Assembly (NCBI RefSeq): GCF_014643635.1
Contig: NZ_BMJV01000003.1
Location: 392,217 to 456,216, forward strand
Source: Salipiger pallidus
Lineage (GTDB): Bacteria; Pseudomonadota; Alphaproteobacteria; Rhodobacterales; Rhodobacteraceae
Reading direction: 5' to 3'
DNA: 64,000 nt
Shown here: positions 26,702 through 35,372 of the stretch, in pieces
Position numbering within the stretch: the stretch's first letter is position 1
Layout: each line of letters starts with the position of its first letter
Notes under the pieces: generated by a model
The model's database searches: none
What the model was told of the DNA's origin: nothing
Seen by the model: the letters and a program-made list of their open reading frames with translations, nothing else
Position numbers and translations under genes: made by a program

Positions 26702-29265
26702 TAGATCCGGTCCCACCAGCGGTCGAGCAGCCCCGACAGTTCGGATTTGCGCAACGGCTTGGTGAGGTAGTCATCCAGCCCCGCCTCGAGGATACCCTCG
26801 CGGTCGCCCGCCATGGCATGGGCGGTCACGGCGATGATCGGTACGCGGACCCCGTCGCGTTCAAGCTTGCGGATCTCGCGCGTGGCCTCCTTGCCGTCCA
26901 TCCGGGGCATGGAGATGTCCATGAAGATGATGTCCGGCGTCTGCTTGCGAAACGCCTCGACCGCCTCGAGGCCGTTGTCGGCAAAACGCAGGCTCAGCGG
27001 GCGGTCGATCTTCTGCACCATCTTGCGGAACACCAGCTGGTTGGTGCGGTTGTCCTCGGCCAGAAGCACGTCAAGCTCGAGCCCGCGCTGCAGCAGGAGC
27101 GGAGGGACGGGGACGATCTCGTCGGCGGCGCGGTGACGGAAGGACGCCAGCGCCGGGGCCTTTTGCAACGGGCGGGCGTCTCGCGTGGCAATCGCTTGGA
27201 TGGCGGCAAACAGAGCACGGCGTTGGGTGGGTTTCTGAAGCACCATGTCGATGTCGTCCGCACGGGCGCTGTCCGCCACGGATCCGGGTTCGGCGGTCAG
27301 CAGGATGATCGGCAGACCGGGCTGTATCCGCGACAGTTGCCAGGCCAGTTCGACCCCGCTGGCGTGCGGCAGATCCTGGTCGGTGATGACAAGATCCGGC
27401 GGCTCGTCCATCTGGTCCAGCGCCTCGTCGGCGGTCTTGCAGACGGTGACCCGCAGCTGCAGCCGCTCCAGCTGCTGCGCGATGATCGCGGCGTTGAGCG
27501 CGTGGCCGTCCACCAGCATCACGTGCCCGATCCCCGGCGGCGCGGCAAGCGCCTCGGCCCGCGCCCCCTCGGGCAGGCCCAGCTCGATCCTCAGACCGAA
27601 ACAGGAGCCGACGCCGGGGGTGGAGTCGACCCAGATATCACCAGCCATCATCTCGACCAGCCGCCGGGTGATGGCAAGGCCAAGGCCCGTGCCTTCGAAC
27701 TGGCGGTTGCGGTCGTCCTCCGCCTGATTGAATTCACCGAACACATGCTCGATCTTGTCCGGAGCGATGCCGATGCCGGTGTCCTCGACCGCCATGTGGA
27801 TCGAGGCGGCGCCATCTGTTCCAAAGGCCCCGGTGACCCGCACCAGCACATGCCCGTCATTGGTGAATTTCACTGCGTTGCCCACGAGGTTGGTCAGGAT
27901 CTGCCGCACCCGGCCCGGGTCGCCCACCATCTGCGTCGGCAGGAACAGGTCGTAATCCAACAGCAGCTCCAGCCCCTTTTCCCGCGCCGTGGGTTGAAGC
28001 AGCAGAAGCACCTCGTGCACCGCCCGTTCTAGGTCGAAGGGTTCGGGTTTCAGATGCAGCTTGTCGGCCTCGATCTTGGAATAGTCCAGGATGTCGTTGA
28101 TGATGACCAGCAGAGCCTCCCCGGACGACCGGATGGTGTCCACGTAGAGCTTTTGCTCCTGCGTCAGCGTGCTGTCGCGCAGAAGGTCCGCCATGCCCAC
28201 GACGCCGTTCATGGGGGTGCGGATCTCGTGGCTCATGTTGGCGAGGAAGGCGGACTTGGCGCGGCTGGCGATCTCGGCGCGCTGCTTGGCCTCGACCAGT
28301 TCGTCCTGGGTCTGCTTGATGTCGGTGATGTCGATGCGCAGCCCGACCCGGCCGCCATCGGACAGGGGCCGTTCGTAGATCCGCAGCCAGCGCCCGTCGT
28401 CGAGTTGTTGTTCCAGCTCGTTCTGGGCGCGGCGGTGGGCGGTCAGGCGCTCCTCGAGCCAGTCGTCCTCGCGGCCCACGGCTGCAGCATACTGGCCGTT
28501 TTCGAGCCCGTAGCGCAGGATATCCTCGAAGCTGTTGCCGGGCACGATGGCCGGGGCGCTGGCGCTGTAAAGCGCGCGGTAGGGCTCGTTGCACATGAAC
28601 AGCCGGTCGTCCGCGTCGTAGATCACGAAACCGTCGGGCAGTTCCTCGATGGCGGACCACATGCGCATCAGTTCCGTGATGTCGACGGACAGGGACACGA
28701 TTCCGCCATCGGGCATGCGGCGGTCCTGCACCTTGATGAACTGCCCGGTCCACAGCCTCATGGTCACCGGCTCGATCACCTCGTCGGACCAGCGGGCCAG
28801 CATCTGCTGCTGCCACGCGCGCGGATCCTCGCCCTGCAGATCGACGATGCCTTCCTCCACCATCATCTCGAGCACGTGGCGGTAGCTGGCGCCGGGGCCG
28901 ACGCTGTCGAGATTCTCGAACGGGGCGAGGAAAGCGGGGTTTGCCAGCTCCAGCATGCCGTCCGCGCTGAACATGGCAAAGCCGTCGCGCATGGTCTGCA
29001 GCGCCTTCCACAGCTGACCTTCCACCATTTCGATCTTTTCATTGGCAAGGCCCAGCTGGGATTTCACCAGCTGGTTCTCGGAGCGGATCTCGGTGATCTC
29101 GGCGCGGGTTTCGTGGATCTGGGAGCTGAGCGCGCGCGCATGCTTGTCGAGCTTGCGGTTGGCGGCAAACAGCTCGGCCTGCTTGAGTTCAAGCAGCCGT
29201 TCGGCGGCCAGCCGGGCCCGGCGTTCCTCTGCCAGCCGCGTGCTGAGACCCATTTCGAATCCCAT
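26689..29265 (-). CDS. Hybrid sensor histidine kinase with two receiver domains
   Basis: An 858-residue cytoplasmic kinase without membrane segments. Order: a coiled coil (about 5-85), two PAS-like sensor domains (about 90-205 and 206-325), HisKA with phospho-accepting His346 (NMSHEIRTPMNG), HATPase with NAVKFT, DTGIGIAPDKI and GTGLGLAI, a first receiver (about 586-700, DLVITDQDLPH) and a second receiver (about 735-850, IIFMDISMPRMDG). The absence of an Hpt domain implies a separate phosphotransfer partner. ATG 29265 has GGAGGGAG upstream. It is divergent from the alpha-2-macroglobulin operon across 135 nt; no response-regulator gene is adjacent. Confidence 0.93.
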   Translation of the reverse strand: MGFEMGLSTRLAEERRARLAAERLLELKQAELFAANRKLDKHARALSSQIHETRAEITEIRSENQLVKSQLGLANEKIEMVEGQLWKALQTMRDGFAMFSADGMLELANPAFLAPFENLDSVGPGASYRHVLEMMVEEGIVDLQGEDPRAWQQQMLARWSDEVIEPVTMRLWTGQFIKVQDRRMPDGGIVSLSVDITELMRMWSAIEELPDGFVIYDADDRLFMCNEPYRALYSASAPAIVPGNSFEDILRYGLENGQYAAAVGREDDWLEERLTAHRRAQNELEQQLDDGRWLRIYERPLSDGGRVGLRIDITDIKQTQDELVEAKQRAEIASRAKSAFLANMSHEIRTPMNGVVGMADLLRDSTLTQEQKLYVDTIRSSGEALLVIINDILDYSKIEADKLHLKPEPFDLERAVHEVLLLLQPTAREKGLELLLDYDLFLPTQMVGDPGRVRQILTNLVGNAVKFTNDGHVLVRVTGAFGTDGAASIHMAVEDTGIGIAPDKIEHVFGEFNQAEDDRNRQFEGTGLGLAITRRLVEMMAGDIWVDSTPGVGSCFGLRIELGLPEGARAEALAAPPGIGHVMLVDGHALNAAIIAQQLERLQLRVTVCKTADEALDQMDEPPDLVITDQDLPHASGVELAWQLSRIQPGLPIILLTAEPGSVADSARADDIDMVLQKPTQRRALFAAIQAIATRDARPLQKAPALASFRHRAADEIVPVPPLLLQRGLELDVLLAEDNRTNQLVFRKMVQKIDRPLSLRFADNGLEAVEAFRKQTPDIIFMDISMPRMDGKEATREIRKLERDGVRVPIIAVTAHAMAGDREGILEAGLDDYLTKPLRKSELSGLLDRWWDRIYQPP

Positions 29266-29346
29266 TCCTGTGCTCCCTCCTGTGTCGTGGAAGGATGGCT
29301 CCGGGTTGGTGTACATGGTCTTAAAGAAAAACGGGGAATCGTTGCC

Positions 29347-29376
29347 AAGACATGGGGCGGGGGTTCACCATGTCTT
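29347..29376. promoter_or_regulatory. Inverted repeat in the kinase/alpha-2-macroglobulin divergent region
   Basis: AAGACATGG (29347-29355) and CCATGTCTT (29368-29376) are perfect 9-base arms around 12 bases, ending 24 bases before the macroglobulin ATG. Placement suggests an operator or a 5-prime hairpin; no regulator can be assigned. Confidence 0.5.
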
Positions 29377-29400
29377 CATTGTATCGGGGGAGGTTGGTGC

Positions 29401-32400
29401 ATGGTCCGGTTCAACATGAAACCAGTGATGGGGGCGCTGGCCGCGCTCTGCCTGCTTGGCTCCCAGCTTGCAGCGCAGGACGTGCTGCCGGACCGGCGGG
29501 TCGTTGTCACCCGGGACATGGATTTTTATGGCGGTGATCTGCAGCCGTTGTTCGATACGACGCTCAGGGCCTGCAGCAGCCTTTGCCTGAACGACGCCGC
29601 CTGCGGAGCCTTCACTTTCAACGCAGGGAAGGGGGCCTGTTTCCCGAAGTCCGGCGTGGCACAGCGCACGCCGTTCGCCGGTGCCATGTCTGGTGAGGTG
29701 ATCGCAACGCCGCCCGACCGCGCGGCGCAGGCGGCACGGCGGCGGGACGAGATCGGTTTTGTCCGCGAAGACCTGCTGGCGGCGGCGCAGGAAGAGGCCG
29801 GTGCCATCGGCCTGCGCCATCCCGGTGGCGACTGGGATGTGCCGGAGCTTCTGGCCGCGGCCCGCTCGGCTGAGGCCCAGGGAAATATCGCTGCCGCGCT
29901 CGACTGGACCGGCTCTGCCCTTGCGCAGGAGGATAGCACCGGGCTTTGGCTGACCTACGCGCGGCTGTCCCTTGCGCAGGCTGATGCACCCAACCGGTCC
30001 GACCGTTACGATCTGCGCCGCCAGGCCATGGCAGCGGCTGTCAACGCCTACCTGCGTGCGGGGGACGTGCCGCAACGGTCTGCGGCGCTGCTGGACATGG
30101 CGCGCGCCTTCGAGGCGGTGGACGAGGGGCAGCTGATGATCCCCGCGCTGCGGCTGGCGCAGAATATCGCTCCAACCCCCGAGGCCGGGGCCCTGCTGGA
30201 GGATGCGCTGGGCAAGTACGGCTTCCGTATCACCGGGCACGAGGTCGACGCCGACAGTGCCGCGCCGCGCATCTGTGCCGAGTTTTCCGACCCGCTGCAC
30301 CGTGCCGGGCAGGATTATGCTCCTTATGTCCGCCTGCCCGACGACCGGCTGGCGGTAACTTCGGATGACACCCGCGTGTGTGTCACCGGCCTTGCTCACG
30401 GGATGCGGTATGATCTGGTTTTTCGCGCCGGTCTGCCGTCGGCCGAGGGCGAGACGCTGCAGCGGGACGTGCCGATCAGCGCCTACGTGCGCGACCGCGC
30501 GCCGAAAGTGACCTTCCCGGGGCGGGCCTACGTGCTGCCCAAGGGGCCTGACGCGGGTCTGCCGGTCAAGACGGTGAACCTGTCGGAACTGGACCTGACC
30601 CTGCGCCGGGTGTCCGAGCGCAATCTTTTAAGGACCATGCAGGACAGCTACTTCGGCAAGCCCCTGTCGGCTTGGGAGGAACAGCAGCTTTCCGATGGGG
30701 TGGCGGAAGAGATCTGGACCGGCACCGGAGAGGTCGGCAACAGCCTCAACGCCGATGTCACCACGCGGCTGCCCATGGGCGAGGTGGTGGGCGATCTGCC
30801 CGCCGGGGTCTACGCGCTCACCGCCTCCGTTCCCGGTGACGAGGATGCCGCCCGCGCCACGCAATGGTTCATTCTCAGCGACATAGGCTTGACGACCCTC
30901 GAGGGGGCGGATGGTCTGACGGTGTTCGCGCGAGGCCTGTCGGACGCCGGGCCGCTTGCGGGGCTCGAGGTCACGCTGCTGTCCCGGTCCAACAGGCCTC
31001 TTGGCACCGTGACGACCGACGCGCAGGGCGTCTCGCGGTTTCCCGCGGGTCTCACGCGCGGCACCGGCGGGGCCGAGCCTGCGCTGGTCACCGCCAGGAG
31101 GGGCGAAGCGGATATGGCCTTCCTGTCGCTCACCGATCCGGCGTTCGACCTGTCGGACCGGGGCGTTGCCGGACGCGATCCGGCGGGCCCTATCGACGCG
31201 TTCCTCACCACCGATCGGGGTGCCTACCGCGCTGGCGAGGTGGTGCATGCCACGGCGCTTCTGCGCGATGCGCAGGTGGCGGCGGTGGAGGTGCCGCTCA
31301 CGGCAGTGCTCACCCGGCCCGATGGGGTGGAGCATGCGCGGATCGTGTCGTCACAAGGGGTGGCAGGTGGCCATGTCTTCGATCTGCCGCTGGCACCTTC
31401 GGTGCCGCGCGGGACATGGCGACTGGCAGTCTACGCCGATACCGGAGCCGACCCGCTCGCCAGCCGGACGCTGCTGGTCGAGGATTTTATCCCAGAGCGG
31501 ATCGACGTCCTCCTGTCCTTGCCGGACACCCCCATCCGCCAGGATGCACCGTCCCGGCTGACCCTCGAGGCGCGCTACCTTTTCGGTGCCCCGGCGGGCG
31601 ACCTGACCATCGAAGGTGAGCTGACGCTGACACCCGAAACCACGATTGAGGGCGTTCCGAACTACAGCTTCGGTCGCCACGATGCCGGGACCACGCCGGA
31701 GACACGAAGCTTCGGGGCGGGCCTTCGAACCGATGCCGAAGGCAGCGCCGAGATCACCCTGCCACTGCCCGAGGGTGCGCCCGGGCAGCCGCAGACCGCC
31801 CGTGCCACGGTGCGCGTCATTGACGGCTCGGGGCGACCGGTGGAGCGGTCTATCACTCGCCCCGTAGCACCTGCCAGCGCGATGATCGGCATCCGGCCCG
31901 AGTTCGACGGCACGATACCCGAAGGCTCGGAGGCGGGTTTCCTGCTGCAAGCCATAGGGCCGGACCTCGCCCCGGTGCCGATGGAGGTCAGCTGGACCCT
32001 GAACCGCATCGATATCCGTTACCAGTGGTACGAGATGAACGGCAACTGGAACTGGGAGCCAGTGACCAGCCGGAGTACCATCGCCTCCGGTCAGGTCGGC
32101 CTTGGAGACGCGCCGCGGCGCGTCGCGGCGGACGTTGACTGGGGCCGCCATGAGCTGGTGGTGGGACGGACGGACGGGGCCTATGTCGCCTCTTCGGTCG
32201 GCTTCGATGCGGGCTGGTTCGCCCCGGCCTCGGCGCAGCCGACGCCGGACACGCTGGAGCTGACGCTGGACAAGCCGCTCTATGCGCCCGGCGACACCGC
32301 GCAGCTGCGCATCGTTCCGCGAGAGGCGGGGCAGGCGCTGGTGACGGTGCTGTCGGACCGGGTGATCTCGATGCAGGCGGTCGAGGTGCCGGCGGGCGAG

Positions 32401-34821
32401 ACGCTGATCGAATTGCCGGTGACGGATGAGTGGGGCGCGGGGGCCTATGTCACCGCTCAGGTGATCCGCCCCACGGATCGCGCCGCTGGGCATGCCCCGG
32501 GTCGTAGCCTTGGACTGGCCCATGCGGCCATCGACCCCGGCGCGCGGCAGCTTGCGGTCAGTTTAGATGCGCCCGAGCAGAGCGCACCGCGCGGCCCTCT
32601 GTCTGCTGCGGTGCAGGTGGAGGGTGTTCCCGAAGGCGAAACCGCCTATGTGACCGTTGCCGCTGTGGACGTGGGGATCCTGAACCTCACCGGGTTCGAC
32701 AGCCCCGCCCCCTCGGGGTATTACTTCGGCCAGCAGCGGCTCGGGGTTGAGATCCGGGATATCTATGGCCGTCTCATCGACGGCAGCACCGGGGCCATGG
32801 GGCAGCTGCGCTCTGGAGGAGATGCGGGCGGCGCGGCGCGTCGGCAGGCGCCTCCACCGACCGAAGAGCTCGTTGCGTTCTTCTCTGGCCCGGTCACCGT
32901 GGGCCCGGACGGGCTGGCAGAGCTGTCATTCGACATGCCCGACTTCAACGGCACCGTGCGCCTGATGGCCGTGGCCTGGACCAGAAGCGCCGTGGGTGAG
33001 GCCGAAGCGGAGGTGCTGGTGCGCGATCCGGTGGTGATCTCGACGGCGCTGCCGCGCTTCCTCGCGCCCGGGGACGAAACGCGTCTGGCGCTCGAGCTGA
33101 CCCATGCCTCGGGAGCCGCCGGTGCGATGGCGCTGGAGGTGTCCGGCGAGGGGCTCGGGCGCGGTCCGCGGGAGGTCATGCTGGATGCAGGTGGGAAGGC
33201 TCGGATTTCGCTGCCGCTTGTCGCCGGAGATCCCGGGGATCACGAGATCACTGTGGCGCTGACGACCCCGGACGGCATCCGCCTGACAAAGCGGCTGATG
33301 CTGGGTGTTCGTGTGAACGATCCCGCCACCGGGCGAACCCGGCGGCTGACGCTGGCCCCCGGCCAGACCTTCACGCTGGACAGGGAAACGCTGGCGGGCC
33401 TGCGCCTGGAGGGTTCAGAGGTCATCATTTCGGCCGGGCCCCTGGCCCGGCTCGACGTGGCGGGGATGCTGTCTTCGCTGGACCGCTACCCCTATGGCTG
33501 CACTGAGCAGGTGACCAGCCAGACGCTGCCGCTGCTTTACCTGTCGCAGCTGGCTGAGCCGCTGGGTATTGGCAGTCCGGCGCAGCTGGACAGGCAGATC
33601 GGTCAGGCCATCGCCAAGGTGCTGACGCGGCAATCAGCGGGGGGCGGCTTTGGTCTCTGGCAGGCGGGGGACGGAAATCTTTGGCTGGATGCCTATGTCA
33701 CAGATTTTCTGACCCGTGCCCGCGCGTCAGGACAGGAGGTGCCGCAAATGGCGATGGAGCGGGCGCTGGACAACCTACGCAACCGGCTTGCCTATGCCGC
33801 TGATTTCGATGACGGGGGCGAGGAGATCGCCTATGCGCTCATGGTGCTCGCGCACGAGGGCAAAGCGCTGGTGGGCGATCTGCGCTACTACGCTGACGAG
33901 CGTGCCGATGCCTTCGCCACGCCGCTGGCGCAGGCGCAACTAGGCGCGGCTCTGGCGCGTTACGGAGACCAGCCGCGTGCCGACCGGATGTTCGCGAAGG
34001 CCGCTGCGTGGCTTGCCGCGGAGGCTGGCCCCGAGGCGCAGGTCTGGCGCGGCGATTTCGGCTCGCGCCTGCGCGATGCGGCTGGGGTCCTGTCGCTTGC
34101 CACCGAAGCGCGGAGCGATGCCGTGGACCGCGAGGCGCTGCTGACCCGGATCACCGCCGCCACGCGCCCACTGTCGACGCAGGAGCAAAGCTGGTCGCTC
34201 ATGGCCGCCCATGCGCTGGTTCAAGATCCGGCGGTGCAGGGGCTGTCAGTGGATGGCGTGCAGGCGGGGGGGCCGTTCCTGCGGCGCATCCCCGGAGATG
34301 CTCTTACCCTCATGCGTCTCAAGAACGAGGGGACAATGCCTCTGCCGATCACCCTCACTACACTCGGGCAGCCCGAGGGTGGGACCGAGGCAGGGGGCTA
34401 CGGCTATGCGCTCGACCGGGCGTATTTCACCATGGAGGGCGAACCCGTGACCGACGCGATCCGGCAGGGCGACCGCATGGTGGTGGTCCTGACCGTGCGT
34501 CCCGCCGAGGATGGCGGCGCAAGGTTGATGATCGACGATGCGTTGCCTGCCGGGCTCGAGATCGACAACCCGAACCTCCTGCGGTCAGGCGATCTGCGCG
34601 GCCTGCCGTGGCTCGAGCCTACCGATGCCGTCCATGCAGAGTTCCGCGCCGAGCGTTTCCTCGCCGCGGTGGACCAGCAGGGGGCGGCGCCGATACGGCT
34701 GGCCTACGTGGTGCGGGCGGTCACGCCGGGCCGCTTCCACCACCCCGCCGCGCTGGTCGAGGACATGTACCGTCCGGAATACCGCGCCACTACCTCCTCC
34801 GGCACCATGGAGATCGAATGA
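29401..34821 (+). CDS. Alpha-2-macroglobulin family protein with thioester and PAN-like domain
   Basis: A 1806-residue periplasmic or cell-surface protease trap. It has an N-terminal signal segment (about residues 6-26), then a short cysteine-rich PAN/apple-like region (CSSLCLNDAACGAFTFN, about 57-73), a long series of MG beta domains, and the thioester motif YPYGCTEQ with Cys1367, followed by the alpha-helical TED and receptor-like C-terminus. Bacterial versions resemble complement factors and are thought to entangle attacking proteases, paired with the cell-wall repair enzyme PbpC. That pairing is present here, two genes downstream. ATG 29401 has GGGGAGG 8 bases upstream; ATG 29416 is an alternative. 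Confidence 0.93.
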   Translation: MVRFNMKPVMGALAALCLLGSQLAAQDVLPDRRVVVTRDMDFYGGDLQPLFDTTLRACSSLCLNDAACGAFTFNAGKGACFPKSGVAQRTPFAGAMSGEVIATPPDRAAQAARRRDEIGFVREDLLAAAQEEAGAIGLRHPGGDWDVPELLAAARSAEAQGNIAAALDWTGSALAQEDSTGLWLTYARLSLAQADAPNRSDRYDLRRQAMAAAVNAYLRAGDVPQRSAALLDMARAFEAVDEGQLMIPALRLAQNIAPTPEAGALLEDALGKYGFRITGHEVDADSAAPRICAEFSDPLHRAGQDYAPYVRLPDDRLAVTSDDTRVCVTGLAHGMRYDLVFRAGLPSAEGETLQRDVPISAYVRDRAPKVTFPGRAYVLPKGPDAGLPVKTVNLSELDLTLRRVSERNLLRTMQDSYFGKPLSAWEEQQLSDGVAEEIWTGTGEVGNSLNADVTTRLPMGEVVGDLPAGVYALTASVPGDEDAARATQWFILSDIGLTTLEGADGLTVFARGLSDAGPLAGLEVTLLSRSNRPLGTVTTDAQGVSRFPAGLTRGTGGAEPALVTARRGEADMAFLSLTDPAFDLSDRGVAGRDPAGPIDAFLTTDRGAYRAGEVVHATALLRDAQVAAVEVPLTAVLTRPDGVEHARIVSSQGVAGGHVFDLPLAPSVPRGTWRLAVYADTGADPLASRTLLVEDFIPERIDVLLSLPDTPIRQDAPSRLTLEARYLFGAPAGDLTIEGELTLTPETTIEGVPNYSFGRHDAGTTPETRSFGAGLRTDAEGSAEITLPLPEGAPGQPQTARATVRVIDGSGRPVERSITRPVAPASAMIGIRPEFDGTIPEGSEAGFLLQAIGPDLAPVPMEVSWTLNRIDIRYQWYEMNGNWNWEPVTSRSTIASGQVGLGDAPRRVAADVDWGRHELVVGRTDGAYVASSVGFDAGWFAPASAQPTPDTLELTLDKPLYAPGDTAQLRIVPREAGQALVTVLSDRVISMQAVEVPAGETLIELPVTDEWGAGAYVTAQVIRPTDRAAGHAPGRSLGLAHAAIDPGARQLAVSLDAPEQSAPRGPLSAAVQVEGVPEGETAYVTVAAVDVGILNLTGFDSPAPSGYYFGQQRLGVEIRDIYGRLIDGSTGAMGQLRSGGDAGGAARRQAPPPTEELVAFFSGPVTVGPDGLAELSFDMPDFNGTVRLMAVAWTRSAVGEAEAEVLVRDPVVISTALPRFLAPGDETRLALELTHASGAAGAMALEVSGEGLGRGPREVMLDAGGKARISLPLVAGDPGDHEITVALTTPDGIRLTKRLMLGVRVNDPATGRTRRLTLAPGQTFTLDRETLAGLRLEGSEVIISAGPLARLDVAGMLSSLDRYPYGCTEQVTSQTLPLLYLSQLAEPLGIGSPAQLDRQIGQAIAKVLTRQSAGGGFGLWQAGDGNLWLDAYVTDFLTRARASGQEVPQMAMERALDNLRNRLAYAADFDDGGEEIAYALMVLAHEGKALVGDLRYYADERADAFATPLAQAQLGAALARYGDQPRADRMFAKAAAWLAAEAGPEAQVWRGDFGSRLRDAAGVLSLATEARSDAVDREALLTRITAATRPLSTQEQSWSLMAAHALVQDPAVQGLSVDGVQAGGPFLRRIPGDALTLMRLKNEGTMPLPITLTTLGQPEGGTEAGGYGYALDRAYFTMEGEPVTDAIRQGDRMVVVLTVRPAEDGGARLMIDDALPAGLEIDNPNLLRSGDLRGLPWLEPTDAVHAEFRAERFLAAVDQQGAAPIRLAYVVRAVTPGRFHHPAALVEDMYRPEYRATTSSGTMEIE

Positions 34822-35372
34822 CCGAGACCATAGCACAGATGCACTGGCGTGCCCTCGACCGCGAGGGCGAGGACAAGTGCCGGCTGGCCCATCTCGATGC
34901 CGGTTACATGCTCGTTGGCCATGCGCGGTTCCGCGAAAGTGACGGAGCATGGGCGGCGCTGGATTATGTGGTCCGCACCGATGCCGCCTGGCGCACGCTC
35001 AGCGCCGATGTCACCGGGACTGTCGGCGGGGCGGAGCTTGCGGTGAAGATCGTCCGCGGTGAAACCGGCTGGCGCCTCGGTGACGAGATCCAGCCGCAGC
35101 TTTCCGGGTGCGAGGATGTGGATTTCTCGTTCACCCCGGCCACCAACCTGATGCCCCTGCGCCGCCTGCCGGACGTGGGACGGCTGACCACCCGCGCCGC
35201 GTGGCTGCGCCTGCCAAGCGGCGATCTGCGCCCGCTTGACCAGAGTTACACCCGGGAGCGGGGCGGGATCATCGCCTACACCGCCGAGCAGACCGCCTTC
35301 GCCACCCAGCTAGTGGTGAACGAGTGCGGCTTCATCACCACCTACCCGAACCTGTGGGAGGCGGATGCGTAG
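34818..35372 (+). CDS. Putative glycolipid-binding domain-containing protein
   Basis: A 184-residue protein of the PF06475 (putative glycolipid-binding) family, with the typical opening of a short beta strand and WR, the DYVVRTD strand and the C-terminal TTYPNLW. No signal peptide is seen, so it may be cytoplasmic. Its ATG overlaps the macroglobulin stop (ATGA), and its stop lies 8 nt inside the pbpC start, so it is tightly embedded in that operon. Its role there is unknown; being inserted between two functionally paired envelope genes is unusual. Confidence 0.8.
   Translation: MTETIAQMHWRALDREGEDKCRLAHLDAGYMLVGHARFRESDGAWAALDYVVRTDAAWRTLSADVTGTVGGAELAVKIVRGETGWRLGDEIQPQLSGCEDVDFSFTPATNLMPLRRLPDVGRLTTRAAWLRLPSGDLRPLDQSYTRERGGIIAYTAEQTAFATQLVVNECGFITTYPNLWEADA

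Noticed and set aside
28054..29400. Long in-frame extension upstream of the macroglobulin ATG, antisense to the kinase
   Set aside because: It is an open frame caused by high G+C on the strand opposite a clear histidine kinase; the signal peptide and ribosome site support ATG 29401.
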